Assembly (NCBI GenBank): GCA_045591985.1
Contig: JAZNTV010000077.1
Coordinates: forward strand, 24,141-88,140
Length of the DNA stretch: 64,000 nt
Source: SIG588 sp045591985
GTDB lineage: Bacteria > Bacillota > Clostridia > Oscillospirales > Acutalibacteraceae
Direction: 5' to 3'
Under the pieces are notes generated by a model. The model worked only from the letters and a program-made list of their open reading frames with translations, had not been told where the DNA came from and did not search any database. Positions 54,698-63,437 of this stretch are shown here, piece by piece. A program made the translations under genes and the position numbers. Positions within the stretch are counted from its first letter, which is position 1, and every line of letters starts with the position of its first letter.

Positions 54698-55427
54698 ATT
54701 TAACGACCGAACGAATGGCATGAGCAAGGGTGGAGGCATCGGCATAACCGCACAGTTCGGCGGCTTGCATTTGCGTGTGTGTGCCGCCTCGTAACAAGGA
54801 TAGCGCAATATTTACCCGATGGCTTTTGATATATTGATAGGGTGTGGCACCGGTATATCGCTTGAATTTACGAATGAATACGTTGGTTTCAAGATGATAG
54901 CGAGCGGCCAGGTCTTTGACGGATAATTTTTCGGCATAATGTTTGTGGATATATTCCACTGCGTCTTCTACGTCGCGATCGCCAATAGCAGAAAGGCCGA
55001 ATTCATCGCGAATCAGTGTCAGTAATCCTTCTAAATACCGAGTTGTCAGTGCACGATAGTGGTTGTCGCTTGTGAAAAACGGATGTTGTTCCGCAAGAAG
55101 CGCTAAAGGCGAAAAAGCGGCCGACAACAGCGGGTAATCGTTGAGCGATACGGCCAGCACTTCGTTGTGATATAAAGCAGGGGAGGCGATGAAATCAAAA
55201 TACGTATGATCCACACACGTGGATTCATCGGTGTAGGGGCGAAACGCTAAGTTTTGCGGATACAGATACAATATGTGCGGTTTCATCGTCATTTCGCGTC
55301 CATTTACATTACACAGTATCGTGCCGCTGTGGATGTAATGTAAACGACATACGCCGCCGCGCGGAGCAATATACCACTCGCGCCCCATGGTTTGTCTGCC
55401 GTAAGTTAAAAAGGATATTTGGCGCAT
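54696..55427 (-). CDS. AraC family transcriptional regulator
   Basis: 243 residues. An N-terminal cupin-like sensing domain (WYIAPRGGVCRLHYIHSGTILCNVNGREM) and two C-terminal helix-turn-helix units (LSVKDLAARYHLETNVFIRKFKRYTGATPYQYIKSHRV; the second is MQAAELCGYADASTLAHAIR). It is divergent from the GH29 gene, the usual place for a sugar-responsive activator of that gene. Ligand unknown. The promoter in the divergent region is clear. Confidence 0.93.
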   Translation of the reverse strand: MRQISFLTYGRQTMGREWYIAPRGGVCRLHYIHSGTILCNVNGREMTMKPHILYLYPQNLAFRPYTDESTCVDHTYFDFIASPALYHNEVLAVSLNDYPLLSAAFSPLALLAEQHPFFTSDNHYRALTTRYLEGLLTLIRDEFGLSAIGDRDVEDAVEYIHKHYAEKLSVKDLAARYHLETNVFIRKFKRYTGATPYQYIKSHRVNIALSLLRGGTHTQMQAAELCGYADASTLAHAIRSVVK

Positions 55428-55457
55428 AATTCTCTCCTCATACTATTTCTAACAACA

Positions 55458-55486
55458 AGTATAGCAAACACTTTGCGATTAGTCAA
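55458..55486 (-). promoter_or_regulatory. Promoter of the araC-type regulator gene
   Basis: Minus strand TTGACT (55486-55481), 17-base spacer, TATACT (55463-55458), in the spacer shared with the divergent GH29 gene. No equally good plus-strand promoter is seen, consistent with a need for activation. Confidence 0.65.
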
Positions 55487-55600
55487 CGTATTCTATACAA
55501 CGAAGTCGATTTTGAACAATAAATGGGTTTCTTTTTACCATTGCGTTTTCTGAAGATGCACAGTACCATAAAAGGGTAATCTAAAAAGGGGGCAGAAACC

Positions 55601-56563
55601 ATGGATAACAAACAGTGGTTTAAAGAGGCACAGTTCGGTATGATGATCCATTTCGGTCTGTATTCGTTGCTCGGCGGCGAATGGAAAGGCGAGTGTATGG
55701 AGCCGATTGCCGAATGGGCGCAATCGTATTTCCGTATTCCGAACAAAGAATACCATCGTCTGGCAGAAGCATTTAATCCCATCTATTTTGATGCAGAAGA
55801 ATGGGTGAAGATCGCGAAAGAAGCAGGGATGAAATATTTTGTTGTGACCTCGAAGCATCACGAAGGATTTGCCCTGTTTAAGTCCGAGGCGGATTCGTTT
55901 AATGTGGTAGATGCCACGCCATTTGGCCGTGATATCATTGCGGAATTGGCTGAGGCGTGTCGAAAGCACGATATGAAGTTCGGCCTTTATTATTCGCAGG
56001 CGATCGATTGGGCGCATCCCGATGCGATTTGTTACGACGGCTCGAAAAATCTGGATGTGATGTCTTGGGGCAACGATTGGGATTTCCCGGATGCTTCGGT
56101 AAAGGATTATCGCCGTTGTTTTGAAGAGAAGATCCGTCCGCAGGTAAAGGAGATCTTGACGAAATACGGCGATCTGTGCCTTATTTGGTTCGATTGCCCC
56201 GCAGGTTTGCCTACCGAGTACAGCCAAGAACTCTACGACATGGTGAAACAGTATCAGCCGAACTGCCTTATCAACTCGCGCATCGGTGTCGGTCAGTGCG
56301 ATTATGGTTCGGCCGGTGATAACGAGATCCCCGACGATGACAAAGGTTGCGAGTTGTTTGAAACGCCCGCGACGTTAAACGATACGTGGGGTTTTAAGCC
56401 TGTCGACCAGAATTGGAAATCGGCGGATGAGGTGCTTCGTTTGAAAGAACATCTGAACGATCGCGGTATCAACTATCTTTTGAATGTCGGCCCGGATGCA
56501 CTCGGTCGTTTCCCGGCAAAGTCGGTAGAGATCCTGCGTGAAGTCGGTCGTCGCAGCAAATAA
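55601..56563 (+). CDS. Alpha-L-fucosidase, GH29 catalytic domain
   Basis: 320 residues, only the catalytic barrel, without C-terminal sandwich or signal peptide, so it should work in the cytoplasm. TSKHHEGFALF (about 83-93) is a GH29 hallmark; the predicted nucleophile is Asp198 in LCLIWFDCPA. It releases L-fucose from glycan ends. Neighbours are a divergent AraC regulator and, convergently, a beta-helix protein related to the dockerin family. AAGGGGG precedes the ATG. It fits intracellular breakdown of imported fucosylated oligosaccharides. Confidence 0.92.
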   Translation: MDNKQWFKEAQFGMMIHFGLYSLLGGEWKGECMEPIAEWAQSYFRIPNKEYHRLAEAFNPIYFDAEEWVKIAKEAGMKYFVVTSKHHEGFALFKSEADSFNVVDATPFGRDIIAELAEACRKHDMKFGLYYSQAIDWAHPDAICYDGSKNLDVMSWGNDWDFPDASVKDYRRCFEEKIRPQVKEILTKYGDLCLIWFDCPAGLPTEYSQELYDMVKQYQPNCLINSRIGVGQCDYGSAGDNEIPDDDKGCELFETPATLNDTWGFKPVDQNWKSADEVLRLKEHLNDRGINYLLNVGPDALGRFPAKSVEILREVGRRSK

Positions 56564-56606
56564 GAAAAAAAGACAAGCAGTTCAATAAAAACTGCTTGTC
56601 TTTTTT
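56564..56606. terminator. Bidirectional terminator between GH29 and the beta-helix gene
   Basis: AAAAAGACAAGCAGTT pairs with AACTGCTTGTCTTTTT; convergent genes. Confidence 0.9.
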
Positions 56607-56609
56607 GGT

Positions 56610-59135
56610 TCATTCTTCTCCGAAACATTCAGGGGAGCGCATCATATTGGGTGCGGTAATCAAACCGGCTGCTCCGCAGAAACCGCAGTTGGCAACCGAT
56701 GCATCCGCTACCTTAACAGTGGGACTGTATTGCAGAAAACCCGCAAGGTTCAGTTGGGCATTTGCCCCTACGCGGGAGAGTTGCACTTCGTCAACGTAGG
56801 TGTTTCCCATCGTGACACCGCAACCGGAGTTGATGTTGGTCACGTTCACGGTACCACCGTCCACCCAGAAGATGACATGCGGCTGTGTCCACGGTTCGAT
56901 ATTCGCCACGTCGAGCACACCCTTAAAGGTGTCGCGGGTGCGAATGGCGGCGATCTCGGTCACGGGGGTGAAGGTGTAATTCTTATAGGCAAACGGCGTC
57001 ATTTGCGTGTTCAGCATAACGATGCGCTTGCCGCCGTGTACGTCCACGGGTTGGGTAACGTAATCCGCCGCGAAACCGATGGTGACGGCGGTGGTGTCGT
57101 CGCCCGCGATCTTCAGCGCTTTGGCGCTGCCGTAGGTGAAGCACCCGAACACCATCTCATCCTGTACGTTGTTCAGCACAAAGGTGTAGCATTCGTGTTG
57201 CAGATGCTCGAAGAAGTGCATTGCTACCATGCCGCGGAAATTCAGATCCTGCGGCCAGCCGTAGCCGCGCATCAGCGGTTGCAGATTGAACTGCGCATCG
57301 CGAATGATGCCGTCTCGACTGTTCATCACCACCGCACCGCGGTTCATATACAGACCGGACAGGCCGTCGATGTAGTGACGGTCGCACCCGTCAAACAGCA
57401 CACCGTTGTAGGTGTTAAAGGATGACACGTTAACGGCATACACGTCGGGGGCATCTTTGGCATAGATGTTGTAATCGAAGGGGATGAGTTTGCCCGTCTC
57501 GTCCGCGTTTTTGGCGGTTTGCGCAGGATTGCAGAAAGTGACACCGCGAATACCCGCGTGGGCAGACAATTCAAACGCATGACCGTAGAAGTCCACGTCG
57601 ATCACCGTGCCGATATTATAGGGTAACTGTGCGAAGTTGGCCGCACCGCACACTTCGGTGTCGGCGGGAACATAGACTGTGTTCAACAGCAGATAATGGC
57701 CCGTCGGCAGGAAGAGCGTGCCGCCCGTTTCACCGACTTTTTTAAGGCAGGCATTCAATGCGGCGGAAGCGTCTGCTTGACCCGACGTGTCAAGAGTGAC
57801 CCCCAATTCGTTTGCCAGTGCATCGGCCGTGAAGGCGTTGCGGCAGGCGGGCGCTTTTATCTGCATTTTTGCCTGTTCGATTTGTTTTTGATTCAAACGA
57901 TAAGAGACAGCGTGCGGCACGATATCCGCCGTGAATTGATACACGACATCTTCACCGTTAACGGCGATATGGTGTTGGGCAAGACCGCTGTTGCCCGCAA
58001 AATTGGCGTTAACTTTACCTTCTAACGTAATTTTGATCGCATCCGTCGTTTCGAAGCGGCTGTTCATTAGGATCATCATACCGATATTACTATAGATACG
58101 ACCGCTTTTCACCGTAGAATCGATGAGGGTCAGCTTCGAGGCGTTGTGCACCGAGATCGCTTCGGTCTTGGCGTCTATTTCCACATCCTGGAAAGTAACA
58201 GCGGTATAAGCGCTGTCGGCGGGGATATACAGACCGTATTCGCAGTTTTCGATGCGGGAGGAAGTGATCTCTTGCCCGTTGCCATGGGTAAACGGCGCGT
58301 AGATAGCATAAAAACAGTTGCGGATCGTGATGTTGTAATTCTGTCCGTAACAGCCGCCGGCGTCCATATAGAAACCGTTGCGATACCCATCAATGCAGGT
58401 ATCGGTACAATACGACCAGTCGGTACGGTTTAAGTGAATGCCCGTTGCATTTTCATAAAGGTAGGTGCGCAACGTCGTTTCGTCCTCGGTGAATTTGCCG
58501 GAATTCACCCAGTAATCAGGGGCAAAATAGGTTTCCTCGATACGCATGATATCCGTAACCATCGGCACACGAATACCGATATGCAACGGCGTACCGTACA
58601 CGTTGTGGATATTCGGGGAATCGCAATCGCGCGGTGCCACACCGATCCAAGGGTTGATAAGGGTGATTTCTTTTACGATCGACCACCACGACGGGCGCAG
58701 TGCGGGGGGATAGGGAAGGGGATCGGTAACCGATTGGTTAGGATACCACACGGCAATGCCGCGCACTTCACAACTTTGATTTAACACGATAAACGGGGTG
58801 TTAAACGACTCGGAAGCCGCTTCTCCGTAATAGGCGAGAATGGTGCCTTCAATGGGGGATCGACCGTCGGGGATCATCCAGTCGCCGAGAATCGTTGTGC
58901 CGATGGGCAGTTCGATCGGGGCATAACAGGCATATTCACCCGCAGGGATATACAACGCGCCGCCGCCGATCTCTCCGAGTTTGTTCAGCAACGCTTGAAT
59001 AACGGGAGCGTAGTCTTTGGTATCATCCGAGGCGAAATCGGTCAGCGTATATCCGGCAAACAGGTGCTCAGCACGCTGAAACCGCGAATCGGTCGGTGTG
59101 ATTGCTTTCCACACGGGATTCGGAATGCTCTGCAT
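56610..59135 (-). CDS. Intracellular-type double beta-helix protein, core homologue of the dockerin family
   Basis: 841 residues with no signal peptide, no N-terminal sandwich, no concanavalin-like part and no dockerin. It keeps both beta-helices: helix 1 from about 45 (GGGALYIPAGEYACYAPIELPIGTTILGDW), helix 2 from about 455 (GGTLFLPTGHYLLLNTVYVPADTEVCG). Shared signatures with the secreted four are HNVYGTPLHIG...IMRIEETYFAPDYWVNSG and the RTDWSY block. AAAGGATG precedes the ATG. The GH29 fucosidase converges on it. It suggests a glycan-active core used both inside and outside the cell; activity is unproven. Confidence 0.88.
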   Translation of the reverse strand: MQSIPNPVWKAITPTDSRFQRAEHLFAGYTLTDFASDDTKDYAPVIQALLNKLGEIGGGALYIPAGEYACYAPIELPIGTTILGDWMIPDGRSPIEGTILAYYGEAASESFNTPFIVLNQSCEVRGIAVWYPNQSVTDPLPYPPALRPSWWSIVKEITLINPWIGVAPRDCDSPNIHNVYGTPLHIGIRVPMVTDIMRIEETYFAPDYWVNSGKFTEDETTLRTYLYENATGIHLNRTDWSYCTDTCIDGYRNGFYMDAGGCYGQNYNITIRNCFYAIYAPFTHGNGQEITSSRIENCEYGLYIPADSAYTAVTFQDVEIDAKTEAISVHNASKLTLIDSTVKSGRIYSNIGMMILMNSRFETTDAIKITLEGKVNANFAGNSGLAQHHIAVNGEDVVYQFTADIVPHAVSYRLNQKQIEQAKMQIKAPACRNAFTADALANELGVTLDTSGQADASAALNACLKKVGETGGTLFLPTGHYLLLNTVYVPADTEVCGAANFAQLPYNIGTVIDVDFYGHAFELSAHAGIRGVTFCNPAQTAKNADETGKLIPFDYNIYAKDAPDVYAVNVSSFNTYNGVLFDGCDRHYIDGLSGLYMNRGAVVMNSRDGIIRDAQFNLQPLMRGYGWPQDLNFRGMVAMHFFEHLQHECYTFVLNNVQDEMVFGCFTYGSAKALKIAGDDTTAVTIGFAADYVTQPVDVHGGKRIVMLNTQMTPFAYKNYTFTPVTEIAAIRTRDTFKGVLDVANIEPWTQPHVIFWVDGGTVNVTNINSGCGVTMGNTYVDEVQLSRVGANAQLNLAGFLQYSPTVKVADASVANCGFCGAAGLITAPNMMRSPECFGEE

Positions 59136-59164
59136 AGGTATATCATCCTTTCATTTTTGTAAAC

Positions 59165-59200
59165 AGTATACCATCCGGATGTGAAGGAGTAAATGGTATA
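59165..59200 (-). promoter_or_regulatory. Promoter of the intracellular beta-helix gene with operator-like dyad
   Basis: Minus strand TTTACT (59193-59188), 17-base spacer, TATACT (59170-59165). TATACCAT (59167-59174) and ATGGTATA (59193-59200) are perfect inverted copies 18 bases apart, one over the -10 and one beside the -35, as expected for a repressor site. Confidence 0.6.
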
Positions 59201-59224
59201 AATGTAGGTTAAAGTTATCCCGTT

Positions 59225-59749
59225 TTATTTTCCTTCATAGGTTGCAATCGCGTCCACATCGTACCCCTTCAGTGCATCACGACCGTTTAAACCGGCAAGT
59301 TCCAACAGAAATAGAATTTTCACGACTTCGCCGCCAAGTTCTTCGATCAGTTCGGCGCATGCTTTGATCGTGCCGCCCGTGGCGATCAGATCGTCGATCA
59401 ACACAACACGTTGACCGGGGCGGATGGCATCCTTGTGCATCTCAATGACGGCTGTACCGTATTCGAGTTCATACTTTTTGGAAACGGTTTCGCGAGGCAG
59501 TTTCCCTTTTTTGCGAATCGGCACGAACGCTTTCCCGAGATTATAGGCGAGCGGCGCACCGAATATGAAACCGCGCGATTCGGCGCCGGCGATCACATCG
59601 AACTCCACGCCCTCTAAGCGCTTTTGCAGTTCCTCGATTGCCAAACGGAATCCGTCTGCATCCTGAAGTACCGAGGTGACATCCCGAAACATAATGCCTT
59701 TTTCGGGAAAATCGGGAATGGTGATTATGTAATCTTTTACCGTTTTCAC
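59225..59749 (-). CDS. apt: Adenine phosphoribosyltransferase
   Basis: 174 residues. YIITIPDFPEKGIMFRDVTSVL is the Apt opening, IAGAESRGFIFGAPLAYNLG the adenine region, and VVLIDDLIATGGT the PRPP-binding motif. It salvages adenine to AMP. The GTG at 59749 is favoured: AGGAG lies nine bases upstream, while the ATG at 59758 touches it. No strong promoter was found directly upstream. Confidence 0.96.
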   Translation of the reverse strand: MKTVKDYIITIPDFPEKGIMFRDVTSVLQDADGFRLAIEELQKRLEGVEFDVIAGAESRGFIFGAPLAYNLGKAFVPIRKKGKLPRETVSKKYELEYGTAVIEMHKDAIRPGQRVVLIDDLIATGGTIKACAELIEELGGEVVKILFLLELAGLNGRDALKGYDVDAIATYEGK

Positions 59750-59828
59750 AATGATCATCTCCTATGGATATCGATATCTTAACTTTAACAAGAAACGGTG
59801 AAAAAGTAAAGAGTTTTTTGCATAAATC

Positions 59829-59857
59829 TTGACCGAAAATGCGGTTCGTGATATACT
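59829..59857 (+). promoter_or_regulatory. Promoter of the HAD phosphatase gene
   Basis: TTGACC (59829-59834), 17-base spacer, TATACT (59852-59857). AGAAGGAG precedes the ATG. Confidence 0.7.
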
Positions 59858-59887
59858 CGAATACATAAATAAGAAGGAGCATCTGCT

Positions 59888-60685
59888 ATGCAAACAGATA
59901 TGAAGAACCTGGACCTGTTTTTGTTCGATATGGATGGCACGCTGTATCTCGGCAATCAATTGTTTCCGTTTACGAAAACGCTGTTACAGACGATTCGTGA
60001 AAACGGTAAACAGTATTTGTTTATGACAAACAATTCTGCGCGCAGTGTAGTGGATTACGTGGCTAAACTGGCGCGACTCGGCATTACGGCTACGACGGAC
60101 GATTTTATTACTTCGTCGCAAGCGACAATATGGTATTTGAAGCGACATCACCCCGATGCCGCTCTGTATGTTTGCGGCACGGAATCGCTCAAGGCGGAGT
60201 TGCGGGCGGCAGGCTTTGTCGTTACGGACGATACCGAAGAAACGACCTGCATCGTTATCGGTAACGATACCGAACTGACGTTTAAAAAACTGGACGATAT
60301 TTCCCGCATGCTTTGTACACGTGAAATGCCGTATATTGCAACCAACCCCGATTGGGTGTGCCCGACGGAATACGGCAGTGTGCCCGATTGCGGCAGCTTT
60401 TGTGAAATGCTTTTTCGCGCAACCGGCAAACGGCCGCTTTTTATCGGCAAACCCGAGGCATTGATGCCGCAATTGGCAATGGAACGGTTAGGTGTTTCCA
60501 AAGAGCGGACAGCGGTGGTAGGGGATCGCATATACACCGATATCAAAAGCGGTATCAATGCGGGTACAGTCAGCATTTTAGTGATGAGTGGTGAGACAAC
60601 CGCCGAAATTCTGAATGTTTCCGAAGACAAGCCTGATTTTGTGTTGCAAGACGGCAGTGAGATCATAAAAGCGTTGCGGGAGTGA
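59888..60685 (+). CDS. HAD-IIA family sugar phosphatase, NagD-like
   Basis: 265 residues. Catalytic Asp14 and Asp16 in LFDMDGTLY, motif II FMTNNSARS with C2A cap (about 70-180), and the final acidic motif VVGDRIYTDIKSGINAG. NagD-type enzymes dephosphorylate small sugar phosphates or nucleotides in the cytoplasm; the substrate here is unknown. Next gene starts four bases later. Confidence 0.9.
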   Translation: MQTDMKNLDLFLFDMDGTLYLGNQLFPFTKTLLQTIRENGKQYLFMTNNSARSVVDYVAKLARLGITATTDDFITSSQATIWYLKRHHPDAALYVCGTESLKAELRAAGFVVTDDTEETTCIVIGNDTELTFKKLDDISRMLCTREMPYIATNPDWVCPTEYGSVPDCGSFCEMLFRATGKRPLFIGKPEALMPQLAMERLGVSKERTAVVGDRIYTDIKSGINAGTVSILVMSGETTAEILNVSEDKPDFVLQDGSEIIKALRE

Positions 60686-60689
60686 TAAC

Positions 60690-62447
60690 ATGGAAAAGAA
60701 ACAACGCCGCCCCCAAGGGTTGATCAAGCGCTTTTTACCATACTATAGAAAATATCGGTGGATCTTGGTTTTAGATCTGCTGTGCGCGGCACTCACCACG
60801 GTGTGTGAGATCGTGTTGCCGCTGATCGTGCGACAGATTACCGGACTTGCTACCGATAATATCGCGGGACTTACCGTGTCACTGATCGTGCGGTGTACGG
60901 TGTTATACGTCGTGTTGCGTATCGTTGACACCGCGGCTAATTATTATATGGCGACAGTCGGACACATAATGGGCACCAAGATCGAAACGGATATGCGTCA
61001 CGATTTCTTTGCGCATTTGCAAAAATTGTCGTTTTCCTATTATGACAATGCCAAAGTCGGCACGTTGATGTCGCGCATAACAAACGATCTGTTCGATGTA
61101 ACGGAGTTTGCCCATCATTGTCCCGAAGAATTCTTTATTGCGGGAATCAAGATATTCTGCTCGTTTGCCATTTTGTGTACCATGAGCATTCCGCTGACAC
61201 TGATTGTGTTTTCGGTCATTCCCGTGATGATCTTTGTGTTGTCTTTCTTCAGCAAACGAATGAAGCATCAGTTTCGTGAGTCTCGCAAAGAGATAGGCGA
61301 ACTCAATTCGCAGGTGGAAGACAGTTTACTTGGGGTGCGCGTGGTTAAATCCTTTGCCCGGGAAGAATGCGAACAGAAGAAGTTCGATAACGGCAACCTG
61401 CGGTTTTTGCGCGTGAAATCCCGAATGTATCACACAATGGGCGCCTTTCAATCCTGCACGCGTCTGTTCGATGGCGTGATGTACATATTGGTTGTGGCGG
61501 CGGGTGCGGTCTTTTTGATGAATCGTGCCATTACGGCGGCGGATTACGTGGCATATTTGATGTTTGTCACAACGCTTATTACCTCGGTGCGTCGTATTGT
61601 GGAGTTTACCGAACAGTTTCAACGCGGCATGACGGGCATCGAGCGTTTTGGTGAAATTCTTGATATTGAACCCGAAATCAGTGATGCGCCTGATGCCGTA
61701 ACGCTTTCCGACGTGAAGGGCGACATTACGTTCTCCGATGTGTCTTTCCGTTATACAGAAGACACGCCGAATGTGATCGAGGGGCTGAATTTACAAGTTA
61801 AGGCAGGGGAGAGCATTGCGCTTGTCGGGCCGTCGGGAGGCGGCAAAACGACGCTGTGTTCGCTGATACCACGTTTTTACGATGTCACATCCGGAACCAT
61901 TTTGTTGGATGGACAGGATATCACACGCGTAACAGCCCGTTCGTTGCGTGAAAATATCGGCACGGTAGCACAGGATGTCTATCTGTTTTCGGGAAGCGTT
62001 CGTGAAAATATCGCCTACGGCAAAAACGATGCAACCGAGGACGCTATTATTGAGGCGGCAAAACTGGCAGGAGCACACGAGTTCATCGAGCAATTGCCCG
62101 ATGGATACGATACGTATGTGGGCGAGCGCGGTGTGAAACTGTCGGGCGGTCAAAAACAACGCATTTCCATCGCCCGTGTGTTTTTAAAGAATCCGCCCGT
62201 ACTGATACTCGACGAAGCGACCAGTGCACTGGATAACGAAAGCGAACGGCTGGTGCAACAATCGCTTGAGCGTTTGGCGAAAGGGCGTACCACCTTTACT
62301 ATCGCCCACCGTTTAACTACCATTCGCAATGCCGACCGCATATTGGTGCTGACCGAAAATGGCATTGAAGAATCGGGTACTCATCGTGAGTTGCTCGAAA
62401 AAGGCGGCCTGTACAGTGAACTGTATGCCATGTATTCCGCGAATTAA
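60690..62447 (+). CDS. ABC exporter, fused membrane and ATPase domains
   Basis: 585 residues. Six-helix membrane domain (about 20-320) and an ATPase with Walker A GPSGGGKTT (about 381-389), signature LSGGQKQR (about 484), Walker B VLILDEATSALD and the D-loop. It is a half transporter of the MsbA/MdlB/LmrA type and would act as homodimer; no second half is next to it. Substrate unknown. Cotranscribed with the HAD gene. Followed by a strong terminator. Confidence 0.93.
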   Translation: MEKKQRRPQGLIKRFLPYYRKYRWILVLDLLCAALTTVCEIVLPLIVRQITGLATDNIAGLTVSLIVRCTVLYVVLRIVDTAANYYMATVGHIMGTKIETDMRHDFFAHLQKLSFSYYDNAKVGTLMSRITNDLFDVTEFAHHCPEEFFIAGIKIFCSFAILCTMSIPLTLIVFSVIPVMIFVLSFFSKRMKHQFRESRKEIGELNSQVEDSLLGVRVVKSFAREECEQKKFDNGNLRFLRVKSRMYHTMGAFQSCTRLFDGVMYILVVAAGAVFLMNRAITAADYVAYLMFVTTLITSVRRIVEFTEQFQRGMTGIERFGEILDIEPEISDAPDAVTLSDVKGDITFSDVSFRYTEDTPNVIEGLNLQVKAGESIALVGPSGGGKTTLCSLIPRFYDVTSGTILLDGQDITRVTARSLRENIGTVAQDVYLFSGSVRENIAYGKNDATEDAIIEAAKLAGAHEFIEQLPDGYDTYVGERGVKLSGGQKQRISIARVFLKNPPVLILDEATSALDNESERLVQQSLERLAKGRTTFTIAHRLTTIRNADRILVLTENGIEESGTHRELLEKGGLYSELYAMYSAN

Positions 62448-62449
62448 AG

Positions 62450-62483
62450 AAAAAAGTTCCTCCAAAAAAGGAGGAACTTTTTT
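62450..62483. terminator. Terminator after the ABC exporter
   Basis: AAAAAAGTTCCTCC pairs with GGAGGAACTTTTTT around AAAAAA. Its stem core GTTCCTCC/GGAGGAAC recurs in the terminator at 63394-63430. Confidence 0.9.
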
Positions 62484-62484
62484 G

Positions 62485-63006
62485 TTAGTTTGATTCTGGC
62501 AAAATCAGCAAATAACTGTTACTTGTAATTGTTTTTTGATCGGCTTCTTTGCACCCCCAAAATGTGTTATCGCTATAGTATACACTGTAAAAATATAAGT
62601 GCGTTTTTTTGACCATCTCACCGGATGTTGTAAGTTTAAAATTCTTAGTTTCGCCGTTTGAAATTGTCTCTTCAATTATCAAATACGGATTTTCTCGTAA
62701 ATTCAATTTTTGCCCATATATATTATACTCTTCGACGTAAATTTCAATTGCCAAAATATCAAATGGACTTCTGTTTTTTACACATACCAAAATGTCGCTT
62801 TCTTTTTCCGATATTGGAAGCATTCTACCACTTATATTAGCTAACAGTTCCTTTTTGAAAAGTTCTTTTGTCGCATTTTCTTTGTGTTTATTTTTGATTT
62901 TATTTTTAATTTTGTAATAAATATGAGAGAGAACCAGAGGTATAACGACAAAATACATTAAGAATGGAATCAGTGCTTTGTTATTCAAAATATCATTAAT
63001 TGACAT
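62485..63006 (-). CDS. Hypothetical membrane-anchored protein, AT-rich
   Basis: 173 residues, no family recognised. One N-terminal membrane helix (about 13-31), then a basic Lys/Asn-rich linker (IKNKIKNKHKENATK) and a beta-rich part (about 60-173, for example SDILVCVKNRSPFDILAIEIYVEEYNIYG). Base composition is clearly more AT-rich than neighbours. TTGGAGG stands before the ATG and a consensus promoter upstream. It is divergent from a small XRE regulator, suggesting a transferred two-gene module. Confidence 0.75.
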   Translation of the reverse strand: MSINDILNNKALIPFLMYFVVIPLVLSHIYYKIKNKIKNKHKENATKELFKKELLANISGRMLPISEKESDILVCVKNRSPFDILAIEIYVEEYNIYGQKLNLRENPYLIIEETISNGETKNFKLTTSGEMVKKTHLYFYSVYYSDNTFWGCKEADQKTITSNSYLLILPESN

Positions 63007-63056
63007 ATCTATACCTCCAATCTAAAAAAACATCGGGACCAAGTTAATGTGACGTA

Positions 63057-63105
63057 ATTATAACAAAAACACATGATATTGTCAATACGTTAATATGGCG
63101 TATTG
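63057..63105 (-). promoter_or_regulatory. Promoter of the hypothetical membrane gene with dyad over its -35
   Basis: Minus strand TTGACA (63085-63080), 17-base spacer, TATAAT (63062-63057). CAATACG (63083-63089) and CGTATTG (63099-63105) form a perfect 7-bp dyad touching the -35, a good site for the adjacent XRE protein. Confidence 0.65.
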
Positions 63106-63120
63106 GGGCGTGATATACAT

Positions 63121-63375
63121 ATGAAGAAAATACATTATTGTGCAAATAAAAATATTATTCATCAAAAACTTAGGATGATAAGAGAAGAAAAAGGGCTGTC
63201 ACAAAGCAACTTGGCGGCGAAATTACAAACAATGAATGTTAATATCGATCAACAAATGATTAGTAAGATTGAAAACAACATTCGACAAGTTACCGATTAT
63301 GAATTGGCATGTATGTGCAAATGTCTTTCCATTTCTCCCAATGAGTTACTTGATTTCTCTGAAAGGGAATTTTGA
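63121..63375 (+). CDS. XRE family helix-turn-helix regulator
   Basis: 84 residues, one Cro/C1-type HTH (about 18-72): LRMIREEKGLSQSNLAAKLQTMNVNIDQQMISKIENNIRQVTDYELACMCKCLSI. ATG at 63121 chosen; only a weak GGGG site is upstream, so the message may be leaderless or poorly translated. AT-rich like its divergent partner. Probably represses both genes from the dyad in between. No toxin or phage function is visible nearby. Confidence 0.88.
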   Translation: MKKIHYCANKNIIHQKLRMIREEKGLSQSNLAAKLQTMNVNIDQQMISKIENNIRQVTDYELACMCKCLSISPNELLDFSEREF

Positions 63376-63393
63376 CTTATCAATGTGTTCAAT

Positions 63394-63430
63394 AAAAAAC
63401 GTTCCTCCAAATTGCGGAGGAACGTTTTTC
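63394..63430. terminator. Bidirectional terminator between the XRE gene and apgM
   Basis: AAAAACGTTCCTCC pairs with GGAGGAACGTTTTT; convergent genes. Confidence 0.9.
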
Positions 63431-63437
63431 CTTTGTT

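Noticed and set aside
62485..63375. Toxin-antitoxin system
   Set aside because: The two genes are divergent, the XRE protein has no toxin partner in the usual tandem order, and the membrane protein has no toxin-like motif.
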